A DNA stretch of 41,342 nucleotides from a virus, in the IMG/VR virus record IMGVR_UViG_3300026521_000235, positions 1 to 41,342 of that record. The stretch is one strand, 5' to 3'. Made by a program: the position numbers and the translations under genes. The notes beneath the pieces were generated by a model. That model was not told the DNA's origin. It did not search any database and saw only the letters and a list, made by a program, of their open reading frames with translations. This document shows, one piece after another, positions 1 through 9,083 of the stretch; positions within the stretch are counted from its first letter, which is position 1, and each line of letters opens with the position of its first letter.

Positions 1-125
1 TAGAGAAGATGAAAGAAATAGCTGAGAACCAACAGAAACTATTAAGACAAGGCGTTCCTTTAGAAGAAATACAAAGACTTAATCTTACTATAGATGTCGA
101 AGTTGAGGATGACGATGATGAATGA
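1..125 (+). CDS. 3' end of an upstream gene, acidic C-terminus
   Basis: The frame is open from the window edge and ends with TGA at 123-125, so only the last ~40 codons are visible. The end is strongly acidic (EVEDDDDE). It overlaps the start of the terminase large subunit, an arrangement typical of translationally coupled genes. By position it could be the small terminase subunit or the small protein beside terL in N4-like phages, but nothing in the visible residues proves this. The real start lies outside the window. Confidence 0.6.
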   Translation, partial: EKMKEIAENQQKLLRQGVPLEEIQRLNLTIDVEVEDDDDE

Positions 126-3100
126 TTTAGACTATAAACCAATTACAACTGACTATTCTAGTGAATTTAGGACTGAACTTGAATTTGATACATATAATGG
201 TATGCCTTTAACCTATGAGCAAATGCAACAAGCTATTGAAGCTAAATGGATACATCCTGCATTTAGAGATGGGATAATTACTGTAGATAAACTATTAGAT
301 CATGTAGATGTTGTTCTTGACTTTTATATTCCTAGCGTAGATGCAATTGATTTTATGAACTTCATTAGGTTGGTTCTTGGAGAAGAACCAGAGAATGCTA
401 ATCCTAAGGCACACTACTTTTTGATTGATTGTATCTTTAGAAGTGATAATGTTAGACCATATTTTCAAGTAAGAAATATAGATTTTGAATTTCTCAATAA
501 CAGGATAGTTGTACTCTGCACCCGTGAGTTTTCAAAAAGTACCCTTCTTGGTACTATGCTTGTTCTTTATATGGCTGCAAAAGGAGAGTTGCCTGGATTT
601 GGTAGAGTTAATTACGTGCTATATGTAGCAGATTCAATGAGAAACAATGTTAAGACTACTATGGAAACTATTGGCTCTGTGTATATGGAAAGTGAATATC
701 TAAGAGGTATATTCGAATCTGCTACTACAAACCAAGATGAAATATCATTTGTTAGAAAACCTGTAACAAAAAAAGAAATTGCATTATATGATGAGTATGT
801 AAACAAGCAGGGATTAAAGCCATCAGAAGTTCCAGGAAGGGCTAAGCGTACATTCTCCATGAAGGGGTTAGGCGCTAGCACCGGAGGGCGTGGTAGTAGG
901 GATGGACTATTTAGGCCTGACATGTGTCACAAAAAAGGAACAGTTGTATATACTGATATTGGTGAACATCTTGTTGAAGACTACTATAAGAAAGGTAATA
1001 GTAGATTTGAACAAGGTAAAGTAATAAAAGTTGCTGGATTACCAAATACAGAAATTGTCACAAATGAGCATAGATATTGGTGTAAAAATATCATGTTAAC
1101 AGAAAAAAAAGTTACTGAATTAAAAGAAGATTGGATAGAAGCTAAAGATATGATTTCTATGAGAACTTACATTGGTTCTGATATAGATATGACAATATGT
1201 GATCCACAAAAAATAAAGACAAGAACACCAGAGATAGCAAAAAGAGATAGTCTTGGACATATTATCTCTACAAAATATGTAGATACCTATGTCTTGCCTA
1301 ATGAATTTTTAGATGAAGATTTTTGGTGGATATATGGTCTATGGCTTGGGGATGGTCATGTATCTAAAAATAAATTTGGATTAACAATAGCATATTCAGA
1401 AGAACATACTATTGGTAAAAAAGTTCTTGAGTATATTAATAAAAATAATTTAAAATATTACAGATCAGAAGCAAAAGGGTGTTATCAAATAACTTTTAAT
1501 AATACAATTATCTCTGACTGGCTTAAAAAATATAAAAATGGGATCAGTGTTAAGAATATGCCAGATTGGGTACTAAATATTGACCCTAAATATCAAAAAC
1601 AAATACTAATAGGCTATATAGATGCAGATGGTTATATTGACAAAAGAGGAAAGCAAGTAAGAATAAATAGTGTTAATTATAATGTGCTGAAACAATTAGG
1701 TGTAATAGCTTTGAGACTTGGATTGCCTTATCACATACGAAACACAAAAAAAGCAACAACAAGTAAATTTCCTGGAGGAATATTTTGTAATACTAGACAT
1801 CAATGGGAAATCAGATTCAAAAAAGGTATAAATAATATACTTGGATATAATGCTATAGATGAGTCAAGTAGGAATAGAGTTGATGAAGTTCATATATCAA
1901 ATGGTAAGCTATGGAGAAAAGTAAAATCAGTATCTGATACAGAACAAAAAGAAGAGTTTATTCCTATACAAACACCCTCACATGTCTATTCTACAGACTT
2001 TGGTATAAGTCATAATTGTATTTTTGATGATATGGTATCTTCTGAGTCTGATGCTACTTCTGATGTGGTTCTTCAAAATATTGAATCAACAATCGAGTCT
2101 GATGTACTTAAAGCTCTTAGCGGTAATGGAAACTTTGCAATACTTATAGGTACTCCATATAATAAGAAGGATCCAGTATATAGAAGAGTTGAAAATAAAC
2201 AATGGTTGCCTATTGTATTCCCTAAAGCTGAAAGAATAAGTGAAGACTTAAAAGAAGAAGACTTTAGAGGTGTTTGGCCAGATAGGCATACATATAAACA
2301 ATGTATTAATGATTTCATAAAAGCCAAGATGTCACAGAATGCTGGTGATCCTGCTCCTATGCGTTCATTAATGCAAGAATATTATCTTAGAATTAGCAAT
2401 GACGAAGATAGGTTAATACCTGATACATTAATACAATGGTTCTCTAGGCAAGATATTATAGCTAAAGCATATTCATATAACTGGTATGTTACAACTGACT
2501 TTACCACAACAGGGAACAAGGGTTCTGATTTTTCTTGTATTATGTTGTGGGCTGTAGATAGCCATCAAAATCATTTCTTAATTGATATGACACTTAAAAA
2601 GTTGGAAGTTGAAGAACAGTATAACGAGACATTCGCAATTGCTATGCAAACAAGTGGTAGAACAAGATGGGTAGAAGTTGGTGTTGAGATAGATGGACAA
2701 CAAAGCTTACATATTCTTGGACTAAAAGATAGAATGCCAAAGAAAAACTTTTTCTTTTCATTTGCTAGACAGAAGGGTGCGAAGCCTGGTGCTCCTGAAG
2801 GAATTAGATCCAGACTTGAAGGTGGAAATAAACATTGGAGATTTAGAATGACGCTACCTTTATGGCAAAATAGAAAAATATGGTTCGCTAAAGAGTTAAA
2901 GAATACTCCTGATATGAAAGAGCTTCTTGATGAAATTAAATATACAACATATTCTGGATTTGGCACAAAACACGATGACGGTGTAGATGGCATCAGTCAA
3001 TTGACCTTAATCGACATCCAATATCCTGCTCCAAATTTATCTGAATTCTATGATTCTGGTTCTTACAAGAACAATAAAAATAGTCTAGGTTATAGAATGT

Positions 3101-3156
3101 GGAATGATTATAACGATGATGATGACGAGTCAGACATATATGATAGTTATATATAG
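118..3156 (+). CDS. terL: Terminase large subunit precursor, intein-containing
   Basis: ATP-driven motor and nuclease that packages DNA into the prohead. The precursor is ~1012 aa; removing the 364-aa intein leaves a ~648-aa terminase. A Walker A-like motif (REFSKST, residues 136-142) has Ser where the family usually has Gly. The Walker B segment (CIFDD) is rebuilt only after splicing. The C-terminal nuclease shows acidic residues in TTDFTTTGNKGSDF, GVEIDGQQ and KHDDGVDG. I chose ATG 118, which has GAGG at 105-108 and overlaps the upstream stop; in-frame ATGs at 94, 109 and 115 are alternatives. The C-terminus ends in an Asp/Tyr-rich tail. Terminase identity is clear; N4 gp68-type assignment is inferred from the neighbours. 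Confidence 0.93.
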   Translation: MNDLDYKPITTDYSSEFRTELEFDTYNGMPLTYEQMQQAIEAKWIHPAFRDGIITVDKLLDHVDVVLDFYIPSVDAIDFMNFIRLVLGEEPENANPKAHYFLIDCIFRSDNVRPYFQVRNIDFEFLNNRIVVLCTREFSKSTLLGTMLVLYMAAKGELPGFGRVNYVLYVADSMRNNVKTTMETIGSVYMESEYLRGIFESATTNQDEISFVRKPVTKKEIALYDEYVNKQGLKPSEVPGRAKRTFSMKGLGASTGGRGSRDGLFRPDMCHKKGTVVYTDIGEHLVEDYYKKGNSRFEQGKVIKVAGLPNTEIVTNEHRYWCKNIMLTEKKVTELKEDWIEAKDMISMRTYIGSDIDMTICDPQKIKTRTPEIAKRDSLGHIISTKYVDTYVLPNEFLDEDFWWIYGLWLGDGHVSKNKFGLTIAYSEEHTIGKKVLEYINKNNLKYYRSEAKGCYQITFNNTIISDWLKKYKNGISVKNMPDWVLNIDPKYQKQILIGYIDADGYIDKRGKQVRINSVNYNVLKQLGVIALRLGLPYHIRNTKKATTSKFPGGIFCNTRHQWEIRFKKGINNILGYNAIDESSRNRVDEVHISNGKLWRKVKSVSDTEQKEEFIPIQTPSHVYSTDFGISHNCIFDDMVSSESDATSDVVLQNIESTIESDVLKALSGNGNFAILIGTPYNKKDPVYRRVENKQWLPIVFPKAERISEDLKEEDFRGVWPDRHTYKQCINDFIKAKMSQNAGDPAPMRSLMQEYYLRISNDEDRLIPDTLIQWFSRQDIIAKAYSYNWYVTTDFTTTGNKGSDFSCIMLWAVDSHQNHFLIDMTLKKLEVEEQYNETFAIAMQTSGRTRWVEVGVEIDGQQSLHILGLKDRMPKKNFFFSFARQKGAKPGAPEGIRSRLEGGNKHWRFRMTLPLWQNRKIWFAKELKNTPDMKELLDEIKYTTYSGFGTKHDDGVDGISQLTLIDIQYPAPNLSEFYDSGSYKNNKNSLGYRMWNDYNDDDDESDIYDSYI
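925..2016 (+). other. Intein with LAGLIDADG endonuclease inside terL
   Basis: In-frame 364-codon insert that starts with Cys (TGT 925-927), ends with His-Asn (2011-2016) and is followed by Cys, so it has the residues of a class 1 self-splicing intein. Block B is seen as VTNEHRYW. Two LAGLIDADG motifs, IYGLWLGDGHV and LIGYIDADGYI (residues 405-415 and 497-507 of the precursor), indicate a dodecapeptide homing endonuclease with both acidic residues present. The C-terminal block reads VYSTDFGISHN. The insertion lies immediately before the Walker B aspartates of the ATPase, so unspliced terminase should be inactive. Endonuclease activity is inferred from motifs only. Confidence 0.93.
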
Positions 3157-3182
3157 ACAATAAAGAATTGAAATGATATAAT
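3154..3182 (+). promoter_or_regulatory. Sigma70-like promoter
   Basis: TAGACA (3154-3159), 17 nt, TATAAT (3177-3182). This is the best -35/-10 pair in the window and lies between terL and the 150-aa gene. Confidence 0.6.
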
Positions 3183-3224
3183 GTCATAATTTAAAACAAA
3201 AAAGGTTGTTTTAGTTATGACATT
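3180..3224 (+). promoter_or_regulatory. Hairpin leader presenting the Shine-Dalgarno in its loop
   Basis: Outer arms AATGTCATAA (3180-3189) and TTATGACATT (3215-3224) are perfectly complementary. Inner arms TAAAACAA (3192-3199) and TTGTTTTA (3206-3213) are also perfect. The six-base loop AAAAGG is the Shine-Dalgarno of the next gene, and its ATG (3217-3219) lies in the right outer arm. The structure is seen directly; a role in translation control or RNA stability is inferred. Confidence 0.65.
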
Positions 3225-3669
3225 GATTGAATTACGAAAATTATCAAGTGCATTACTTGTTGGTGACACTTCCCTTACTAGAGATAAAAATGAATTTCTT
3301 ATGCTGCTAAAGTATGCTTTTGCAAGAATAGCAGATGAAGCTGATGCAATAAAATTACTATCAGAAAAAGATTCAAATAAACAAATAGTAAGGAATGGTC
3401 CTGGTGGTTTATTTGTTAGAATGCCTGATATGCCAGAGAATGATGATGACGAACTTGATATAGATGAAGAGCTTACCTATGCTGTTGCTCGCTTTATTTG
3501 TAGTTTTGTTAGTCAAAAGAAAATAGCTCAACACGTAGCTGAAGCATCTGCTATTATAAAAAATTATAACCAAAAAGTATCTGCATATATAGAGACACTT
3601 GAGACTGAACAGCAATATCCAAAATCATTTGGAGAATCTCACATATATTATGGTACAAACGAGGATTAA
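3217..3669 (+). CDS. Small structural or packaging protein next to terL (unknown)
   Basis: 150-aa, mostly helical, acidic protein (DDDELDIDEE near residue 75). I do not recognise a named domain. It lies between terL and a 283-aa gene whose ATG follows its stop by three bases, so the two are probably co-translated. N4-like genomes carry small conserved proteins of about this size beside the terminase, so head completion or connector function is possible; this is positional inference only. The start at 3217 is fixed by AAAAGG in the loop of an 18-bp leader hairpin, with the ATG itself in the stem, and a TATAAT promoter lies directly upstream. Expression may therefore be separately controlled from terL. 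Confidence 0.75.
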   Translation: MTLIELRKLSSALLVGDTSLTRDKNEFLMLLKYAFARIADEADAIKLLSEKDSNKQIVRNGPGGLFVRMPDMPENDDDELDIDEELTYAVARFICSFVSQKKIAQHVAEASAIIKNYNQKVSAYIETLETEQQYPKSFGESHIYYGTNED

Positions 3670-3672
3670 TAT

Positions 3673-4524
3673 ATGATTGGTGATTTTGAGTATCTTCGTA
3701 GCAATTACGATAAAGTTCAAGGAGCAGTTGGTCCTATAAACAACAAAATGTTGTTAAAAGGTGTTCGTAAATTTTTAGGTAAGAATAGTAAAGTTTTTTA
3801 TGAGCATTCAATAGAAGAAACAAAACCTATATTTGCAGGATCAGCTCCACTTGAACCAGGATTTGATAGTGAACTTGTTTTGATAGAACCACTACCTGGT
3901 TCTGATGGTGTTGTTTTACTACCATATAATATTGATGATATTGAATCTCCATACCCATTAGATTATAGAAATGATTATTGTATGCCAAAGATAATGAACT
4001 CATTGAATAGATACAGAACTAAGAGATATTTTTCTGTTGATCTTGAATATGTGTTGTCTATATCTGCTGCATTTAGTAATCTTGATTTTACTGCATTTGA
4101 AGGTGAAGCTAAGCGTATATTGAAAGCCTGGATTCATGTTATGAGTTATGGTGTTTTAGCTAGTGATGATAAAACTATAATGCTCCAATCAAGTAAAAAT
4201 GAATATGGTAATGATGTTGGAACTAGAGTTCTTGTTCGTAATTCTTCTTACATTATTGGTTCTAATGATAATGATATTGGAGCACCTTATGCTCAATCAA
4301 CAGATCCAGAGTGGGCATTATCTGGTGATGATTATTCTAAAGTTCAGTGTTTAAATACTGTTTTTACGGCATTAGCAGAAGGCAATGACTTATTATATAG
4401 TAAACCTATTGTTAGTGGTATAGTAAAGGATATAAGCATAGATAGGTATGGCGATCCTCAATATTTACCTAACTTGTTAAATGTTAAGGATGCTAAATTG
4501 TATAAAAAAGAAAATATGGAGTAA
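3673..4524 (+). CDS. Putative head-tail or tail-tube protein (about 32 kDa)
   Basis: 283-aa protein with alternating strand-like segments and no signal peptide or membrane segment. No catalytic motif is visible. GAGGATTA precedes the ATG. It sits two genes after terL and just before the tail fibre. N4 has a ~30-kDa virion protein beside its terminase (gp67), and this is the likely positional counterpart, but I cannot confirm homology by reading alone. An alternative is an adaptor that joins portal and tail. Confidence 0.7.
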   Translation: MIGDFEYLRSNYDKVQGAVGPINNKMLLKGVRKFLGKNSKVFYEHSIEETKPIFAGSAPLEPGFDSELVLIEPLPGSDGVVLLPYNIDDIESPYPLDYRNDYCMPKIMNSLNRYRTKRYFSVDLEYVLSISAAFSNLDFTAFEGEAKRILKAWIHVMSYGVLASDDKTIMLQSSKNEYGNDVGTRVLVRNSSYIIGSNDNDIGAPYAQSTDPEWALSGDDYSKVQCLNTVFTALAEGNDLLYSKPIVSGIVKDISIDRYGDPQYLPNLLNVKDAKLYKKENME

Positions 4525-4530
4525 TATGAT

Positions 4531-7278
4531 ATGTATATAGATTTTATGGATATACTAAAGGATATAAAACATGGTATATATCCTCAAGTCTCTGAATGGA
4601 GAGATGAAGTAAAAGAAAATAAAGAGTTAGTAGAAGAGCTTAAAAATGATGTTTCTAGTATAGTTAGTGAAACTACTCGTATAGCTAAAGAGACAAATGC
4701 TTTCGAGTTAACTGCTAAAGATTTAGTTACAGCAGAATATAATGTTCCTGTAAAAGAGTTTTCTGTTGGTTCTGATGGTGAGATACATTCTGTCAATATG
4801 TATCCAGAAACTTTTTCTGGTAAGCATTGGGCTAAGAAGGCACAAGAAGAAGGTTACTTAGAACAACTAAAAGCAGAAGCTGCAAGACTTACTGCTGCAT
4901 CATTTGCAGTAGAACCATATGGACAGCCAGTTAAGGTATATGAATCGAATGGTGATGGTACTTTCACAACAAGAGAGCTTCAGTATGTATTTAGTGCATT
5001 GCATCACAGAGAAGATACAGAGATGTTAAGTGGACATAAGAGATGGGTTGAGACTCAATTTGCTACAGAAGAAAATGATACTGTATTTGGTTTCTCTAAA
5101 AACATAAATCATGCCGATGTGTATGTGAATGGTAATAGAAAAGTTGAAGGTATTGATTATACTAAAGTCTTAAAAGATATAACTTTCACAAATGCATTAA
5201 ATGTTGGTGACATTGTTACTGTATCTGGCATGGAGGCTTGTACAGGCTCTGAGTTTCATGATTTAAGAGATGAAACTAAAGCAATCGAATACCAAGCAAA
5301 GCAAGATGAATGGGAAGCTCAAGCATCCGAAATGACTGCAAAATCATATGCAGCAGAACCAGTTGATGTTCATGTGAAAGAATATACATCTAATGGTGAT
5401 GGTACTTTTACTGCGACTGAAACATTGTATTATTCAGCATTGCACTGGTCTATTAAGCTTAACATAGCAAACTCGAGTATAGTTATTGTTGATAAGTATG
5501 ATGATCTAGAATTACTTAATGTTAATTATGCAAAGGTTGCTTATGTAAGAGGTGGATATTCTCTTGATGATGGAAAACAAGGTTTATTTGATTTTGATCC
5601 ACAAGCATCAGATGTCAATAATCATGGAACAAACATAAACGGATGGAGAAGAAGATATTTTGGGTATGCAAAACTTTCATGGTTTGATGTCAAAGCAGAT
5701 GGGTCAAATGACGACTACAATGCCATAAAAGCAGCACTTGATGATTGCAAATACTTGGACTTTGAAGATAAAGAATATGCTATATCTCAAGAGCTTGTAT
5801 TTGATTGTCATTTTATCAAATCTAATAATACAAAAATAGTGTCGCTGCAAGATGAAGGTGTTGCTATTAAGTTTAAAAACTATAATAATCAAAATGTAAT
5901 AGATGGTAATCTTATTGTTGATTTTTATGGTAATCCAGATTATAGTAAAAATAGAACATGTGTATCTATAAGTGATTCTATTGGTTCTGCATTTAATGTT
6001 CAAAGTGCTGAATCTTCATATGGTATTGTAGTAGAACCAATAGAGAATGATGTTATTGCTAATACAATTAATATCAATAATGTAAGAGATTGTATTCAGT
6101 CTGTTGTACTAAAAAATAATACAAGCAATCTTGTCCTTAAAGCAAACAAAATAAATATTGATTTGGCTAAAAATTCACATCAAGTAGAGTCTTCTGATAT
6201 TGGTTCTAATGATTCATCATTATTGTTTGTTGATGGTAATAATATATTCGACAATGATATCTTGTGCTCAAATCTTATAGTTGAGAATAACAACAATAGA
6301 TCATGCGACTTATTTAAATTAAACAGTGACAATAACAAATTAAAAATACTTAGTGCATCTACTTCTGACTCTAGCCAATTTGTTGCTGAAATAAAAGGTG
6401 AAAATTGTATTTTAAATATAGAAAATGCTATAGGATTAAAAGCTTATTTATGGGATGAAAATGGTGTTCAGTCAAATATAGATATAACATCGTGTAATGA
6501 TATAATTGTTTATGGTAAACAATATGCTAAAAAAACTAATGGACTAGCAGTTGAATTATATTCTAATTCAAGTAAGCCAACACAAACAATACAAAATGAT
6601 AATGGGATTGCTACAGAATATCCAGTAAAACAAGATGGATATATTGCTACAAGAATATATGACAGAGGTGGTAACACTGAGAGTACACATTCTGATATTA
6701 ATAGCAAATATATTAAACATGGAGAAAAATCTTCTACCATATCATATGAAAAAATAATCCTAGAAAATGAATCAAATAGCAATAAAGTTATTATTGAAGA
6801 TACAAATATTAATGTTCTTGATGATTCAGGAAATGTCAAAATTAGTAAATCTCAAATAGATATTAGTGATAATGGTATACTGAAAATAAGAATAGATAAA
6901 GATGGTGATTGCATATTTAACGAAAGAAAAATTAACTGGACACAATTAGGTAAGCCTACCTCTGTTGATAACATAGGCACAATTAAATATGAATCAAATC
7001 CAGAACCTAATGGATACATAGGATATGTATATGTATCTAAAGGAAATACTACTGGTGATACAATATCTGGTTCTTCTGATATTACAAATATAGATAATGT
7101 ATCATTGTTTGCTGTAGACGATGAAGTTATAGGTGATGGAGTACCTTCTGGTTCTCAGGTAGTATCAATTGATACTGCAAATAATACAATTACAATATCA
7201 AACGATTGTACAAATGATGGATCTAGTGTTAGTCTTGATGCTAGAGGGTGGAAAGGCTTTGGGAAGATAGAAGCATAA
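4531..7278 (+). CDS. Tail fibre / tailspike with beta-helix
   Basis: 915-aa adhesin. After a charged coiled-coil-like start, three related ~35-residue units occur at about residues 72-107, 131-162 and 277-310, each with PVK or VKEY followed by a DG turn and a C-terminal SALH or SGKHW signature, as in modular fibre shafts. At ~383-392 WFDVKADGSNDD resembles the entry strand of pectate-lyase-type right-handed beta-helices, and the following ~330 residues are rich in Asn, Ile, Val and Asp. Residues ~850-915 match a common phage-fibre C-terminal module (VDDEVIGDGVPSGSQVVSI). Likely binds or degrades a surface polysaccharide; enzymatic activity is not shown. The stop codon lies in the loop of a terminator hairpin. 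Confidence 0.85.
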   Translation: MYIDFMDILKDIKHGIYPQVSEWRDEVKENKELVEELKNDVSSIVSETTRIAKETNAFELTAKDLVTAEYNVPVKEFSVGSDGEIHSVNMYPETFSGKHWAKKAQEEGYLEQLKAEAARLTAASFAVEPYGQPVKVYESNGDGTFTTRELQYVFSALHHREDTEMLSGHKRWVETQFATEENDTVFGFSKNINHADVYVNGNRKVEGIDYTKVLKDITFTNALNVGDIVTVSGMEACTGSEFHDLRDETKAIEYQAKQDEWEAQASEMTAKSYAAEPVDVHVKEYTSNGDGTFTATETLYYSALHWSIKLNIANSSIVIVDKYDDLELLNVNYAKVAYVRGGYSLDDGKQGLFDFDPQASDVNNHGTNINGWRRRYFGYAKLSWFDVKADGSNDDYNAIKAALDDCKYLDFEDKEYAISQELVFDCHFIKSNNTKIVSLQDEGVAIKFKNYNNQNVIDGNLIVDFYGNPDYSKNRTCVSISDSIGSAFNVQSAESSYGIVVEPIENDVIANTININNVRDCIQSVVLKNNTSNLVLKANKINIDLAKNSHQVESSDIGSNDSSLLFVDGNNIFDNDILCSNLIVENNNNRSCDLFKLNSDNNKLKILSASTSDSSQFVAEIKGENCILNIENAIGLKAYLWDENGVQSNIDITSCNDIIVYGKQYAKKTNGLAVELYSNSSKPTQTIQNDNGIATEYPVKQDGYIATRIYDRGGNTESTHSDINSKYIKHGEKSSTISYEKIILENESNSNKVIIEDTNINVLDDSGNVKISKSQIDISDNGILKIRIDKDGDCIFNERKINWTQLGKPTSVDNIGTIKYESNPEPNGYIGYVYVSKGNTTGDTISGSSDITNIDNVSLFAVDDEVIGDGVPSGSQVVSIDTANNTITISNDCTNDGSSVSLDARGWKGFGKIEA

Positions 7279-7292
7279 TCTTCTATCTTTTT
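7264..7292 (+). terminator. Rho-independent terminator after tail fibre
   Basis: Arms AAGATAGAAG (7264-7273) and CTTCTATCTT (7280-7289) form a perfect 10-bp stem with loop CATAAT, followed by a T run to 7292. The gene's TAA (7276-7278) is in the loop. Confidence 0.85.
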
Positions 7293-7295
7293 GTG

Positions 7296-7311
7296 TATAA
7301 TACTTTATAAT
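7296..7311 (+). promoter_or_regulatory. Possible promoter, two TATAAT boxes
   Basis: TATAAT at 7296-7301 and 7306-7311, a few bases after the terminator. No convincing -35 box. The transcript would start just before the 87-aa gene. Confidence 0.35.
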
Positions 7312-7332
7312 ATATTAAGAAAGGAAATATAT

Positions 7333-7596
7333 ATGGCACTTATCGAAATAAATGTTGATGGAGAATTAACTATTAGCATAGAAAAAGGAAATGAATACAA
7401 ATTTAACAATATGCGTATAATACAAAATAGAGGAGAAAATCCAATACTTGTATCTAGAAATGAAATAGGAAATTCAAGCAAAGGACTTGAGCTTGAAAAT
7501 AATGATATGATAATAGAAGATTCAAATGTTGATAGATATATAAAATTGACACAAGGCCAATCGCAACTGGTTCTTGTAGATAATGATGTATCATAG
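7333..7596 (+). CDS. Small beta-rich tail-associated protein (unknown)
   Basis: 87 aa beginning MALIEINVDGEL. I chose ATG 7333 over an in-frame ATG at 7291 because AAAGGA precedes it and the earlier start falls in the terminator region. The sequence looks like a small beta-sandwich with acidic loops and no membrane segment. It lies between two fibre or spike genes, so a fibre connector or small virion decoration protein is plausible, but I recognise no family. The SD lies in the loop of a potential ATATATT/AATATAT stem. Confidence 0.65.
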   Translation: MALIEINVDGELTISIEKGNEYKFNNMRIIQNRGENPILVSRNEIGNSSKGLELENNDMIIEDSNVDRYIKLTQGQSQLVLVDNDVS

Positions 7597-7619
7597 AAGA
7601 ATGTATAAAGGAATATTAA

Positions 7620-8609
7620 ATGGTATATAATTTTGGAGTATCTAAAGCTGTAGCTACTGTTAAATACTTGTATGATAGATATATAGGAAAAATAACAACA
7701 TATACAGTAGCAAGTCAAGAAGAAACTGATAAGTCCTCTTTTGATTTTGCTACTTTGGAAGAGGCACTTACATTTGCTGAAAATTGTAGTATAGTAGGAG
7801 GTGGAACTGTTAATCTTCATTTACAAGATGGTACGCATTACCTCGAAAGAGATAGTCATCAACCTAGTGTGGCTGGTAATGGTGTTGCTGCTTATAACTT
7901 TAATCACACGCATATCTTTTTAAGTTGTGATAGTAAAGGAAGTGCTACGATTACATTCTCTCCTAATGTGAAGATAAATGGTGGGAATGTATTTAGGATA
8001 GGTAATAGTAAGTTAGGTTTTACAAATGTTAAGGTTGACTATGCTTTGGGTGGAGCTGAACAAACCAAAAATGCTCTTTTTGTAAGAATGAATAATGCTT
8101 ATGTGTATATGACATCTGCTAGTGTCAAAGGGTTGAATAAAAGTGATTTTGTTGCCACGTTATCTATGGAAGGAAATAGTTACTTATACTCTACAAATAC
8201 AGAACTAGATAGTTTTGAATATGGTATTCTCCCTATAAGGGGGGTATCCTCTGGTGGTGTATATAACTTTACTTTTAAGAATATGGCACATCCTATCTTT
8301 GCTGGAGCTCCTGCTTTTGGGGTAATAAAATTAAGAGGAACTATTACAGAAGAAAATGTGGATAACCCAATAAAAAAGCATCAAATACATTCTGGGTATA
8401 AGGATAACTTTTATATAGATACAGATGAGCCTATAGCCCCAAAAGATAACAGAAGATTAATAAAAAATTCATCCGAGAGACCTGAAATGGACGGTGTACC
8501 TGATGGAACTTCTTATCTTCAACTAGATATAGGTAAGCCTATATGGTACAAAGGTAAGAACGACGATGGTAATGATATCTGGATAGACTCAAATGGAAAT
8601 GAAGTGTAA
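7620..8609 (+). CDS. Tail fibre / spike protein, beta-helix type
   Basis: 329 aa. The N-terminal ~35 residues may be an attachment region. FDFATLEEALTFAEN at ~42-56 resembles the start of a beta-helix domain in which a set of entries is laid out, followed by TVNLHLQDGTHYL and many short strands with Asn turns. The C-terminus (SYLQLDIGKPIWYKG, then WIDSNGNEV) is a signature seen at the end of many phage tail and appendage proteins. Cell-surface binding is likely. The next gene follows after nine bases with a full AAGGAGG ribosome site. Confidence 0.75.
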   Translation: MVYNFGVSKAVATVKYLYDRYIGKITTYTVASQEETDKSSFDFATLEEALTFAENCSIVGGGTVNLHLQDGTHYLERDSHQPSVAGNGVAAYNFNHTHIFLSCDSKGSATITFSPNVKINGGNVFRIGNSKLGFTNVKVDYALGGAEQTKNALFVRMNNAYVYMTSASVKGLNKSDFVATLSMEGNSYLYSTNTELDSFEYGILPIRGVSSGGVYNFTFKNMAHPIFAGAPAFGVIKLRGTITEENVDNPIKKHQIHSGYKDNFYIDTDEPIAPKDNRRLIKNSSERPEMDGVPDGTSYLQLDIGKPIWYKGKNDDGNDIWIDSNGNEV

Positions 8610-8618
8610 GGAGGCAAT

Positions 8619-9083
8619 ATGGAAGATTTTGAATTAGAAGAATTAGGACTTTTAGAAGAACAGGAAGAACCAAAAGTCTTAACGGAAGAGCAAATAAAAG
8701 AGAATAGAATAAATAGAATAAATTCTGTTCTTGATAAAATTGTTAAGCAATTAGAAAAAACAGGTGTTGATGTCCCTTATTTAAAAGGTACAGCTATAGA
8801 GGCACAAAAGAAGTTGTATGACTTTATGTATAGTTGTGCTTTGAAAGGCTACTATACTGATGAAGAAAATGACGCTATCATTCAAGCACACGAGAATGCT
8901 GAACAATTTCTAGCAATAACCACAAAGTTAGTTAATGATGTTAGGAGAGTTTTGTTTGAGAGATTAGATGAAAATTATGAAGAAATAGATAGTGATATTG
9001 AATATGTTAGCTCTTTTAAGATAACTAAAGAGAGCATAACAGATGAAGTGCTAGATGCTATTAGAGAAAGGTTTGGACTATGA
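8619..9083 (+). CDS. Hypothetical helical protein upstream of lysis genes
   Basis: 154 aa, acidic N-terminus (about 20 of the first 45 residues are Glu) followed by long charged helices. Strong SD AAGGAGG. Its stop overlaps the ATG of the next gene (ATGA), so the two are translationally coupled. No domain recognised. Position between the tail and lysis modules would suit a chaperone or a minor virion protein, which is inference. Confidence 0.7.
   Translation: MEDFELEELGLLEEQEEPKVLTEEQIKENRINRINSVLDKIVKQLEKTGVDVPYLKGTAIEAQKKLYDFMYSCALKGYYTDEENDAIIQAHENAEQFLAITTKLVNDVRRVLFERLDENYEEIDSDIEYVSSFKITKESITDEVLDAIRERFGL

Noticed and set aside
2571-2993. 140-codon minus-strand frame opposite terL
   Set aside because: Shadow of the terminase nuclease domain, Ser/Phe/Leu-rich translation, no start signal.
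7305-7820. 171-codon minus-strand open frame
   Set aside because: Overlaps a promoter, the 87-aa gene and the start of a spike gene; low-complexity Ser/Tyr/Ile translation and no ribosome site.
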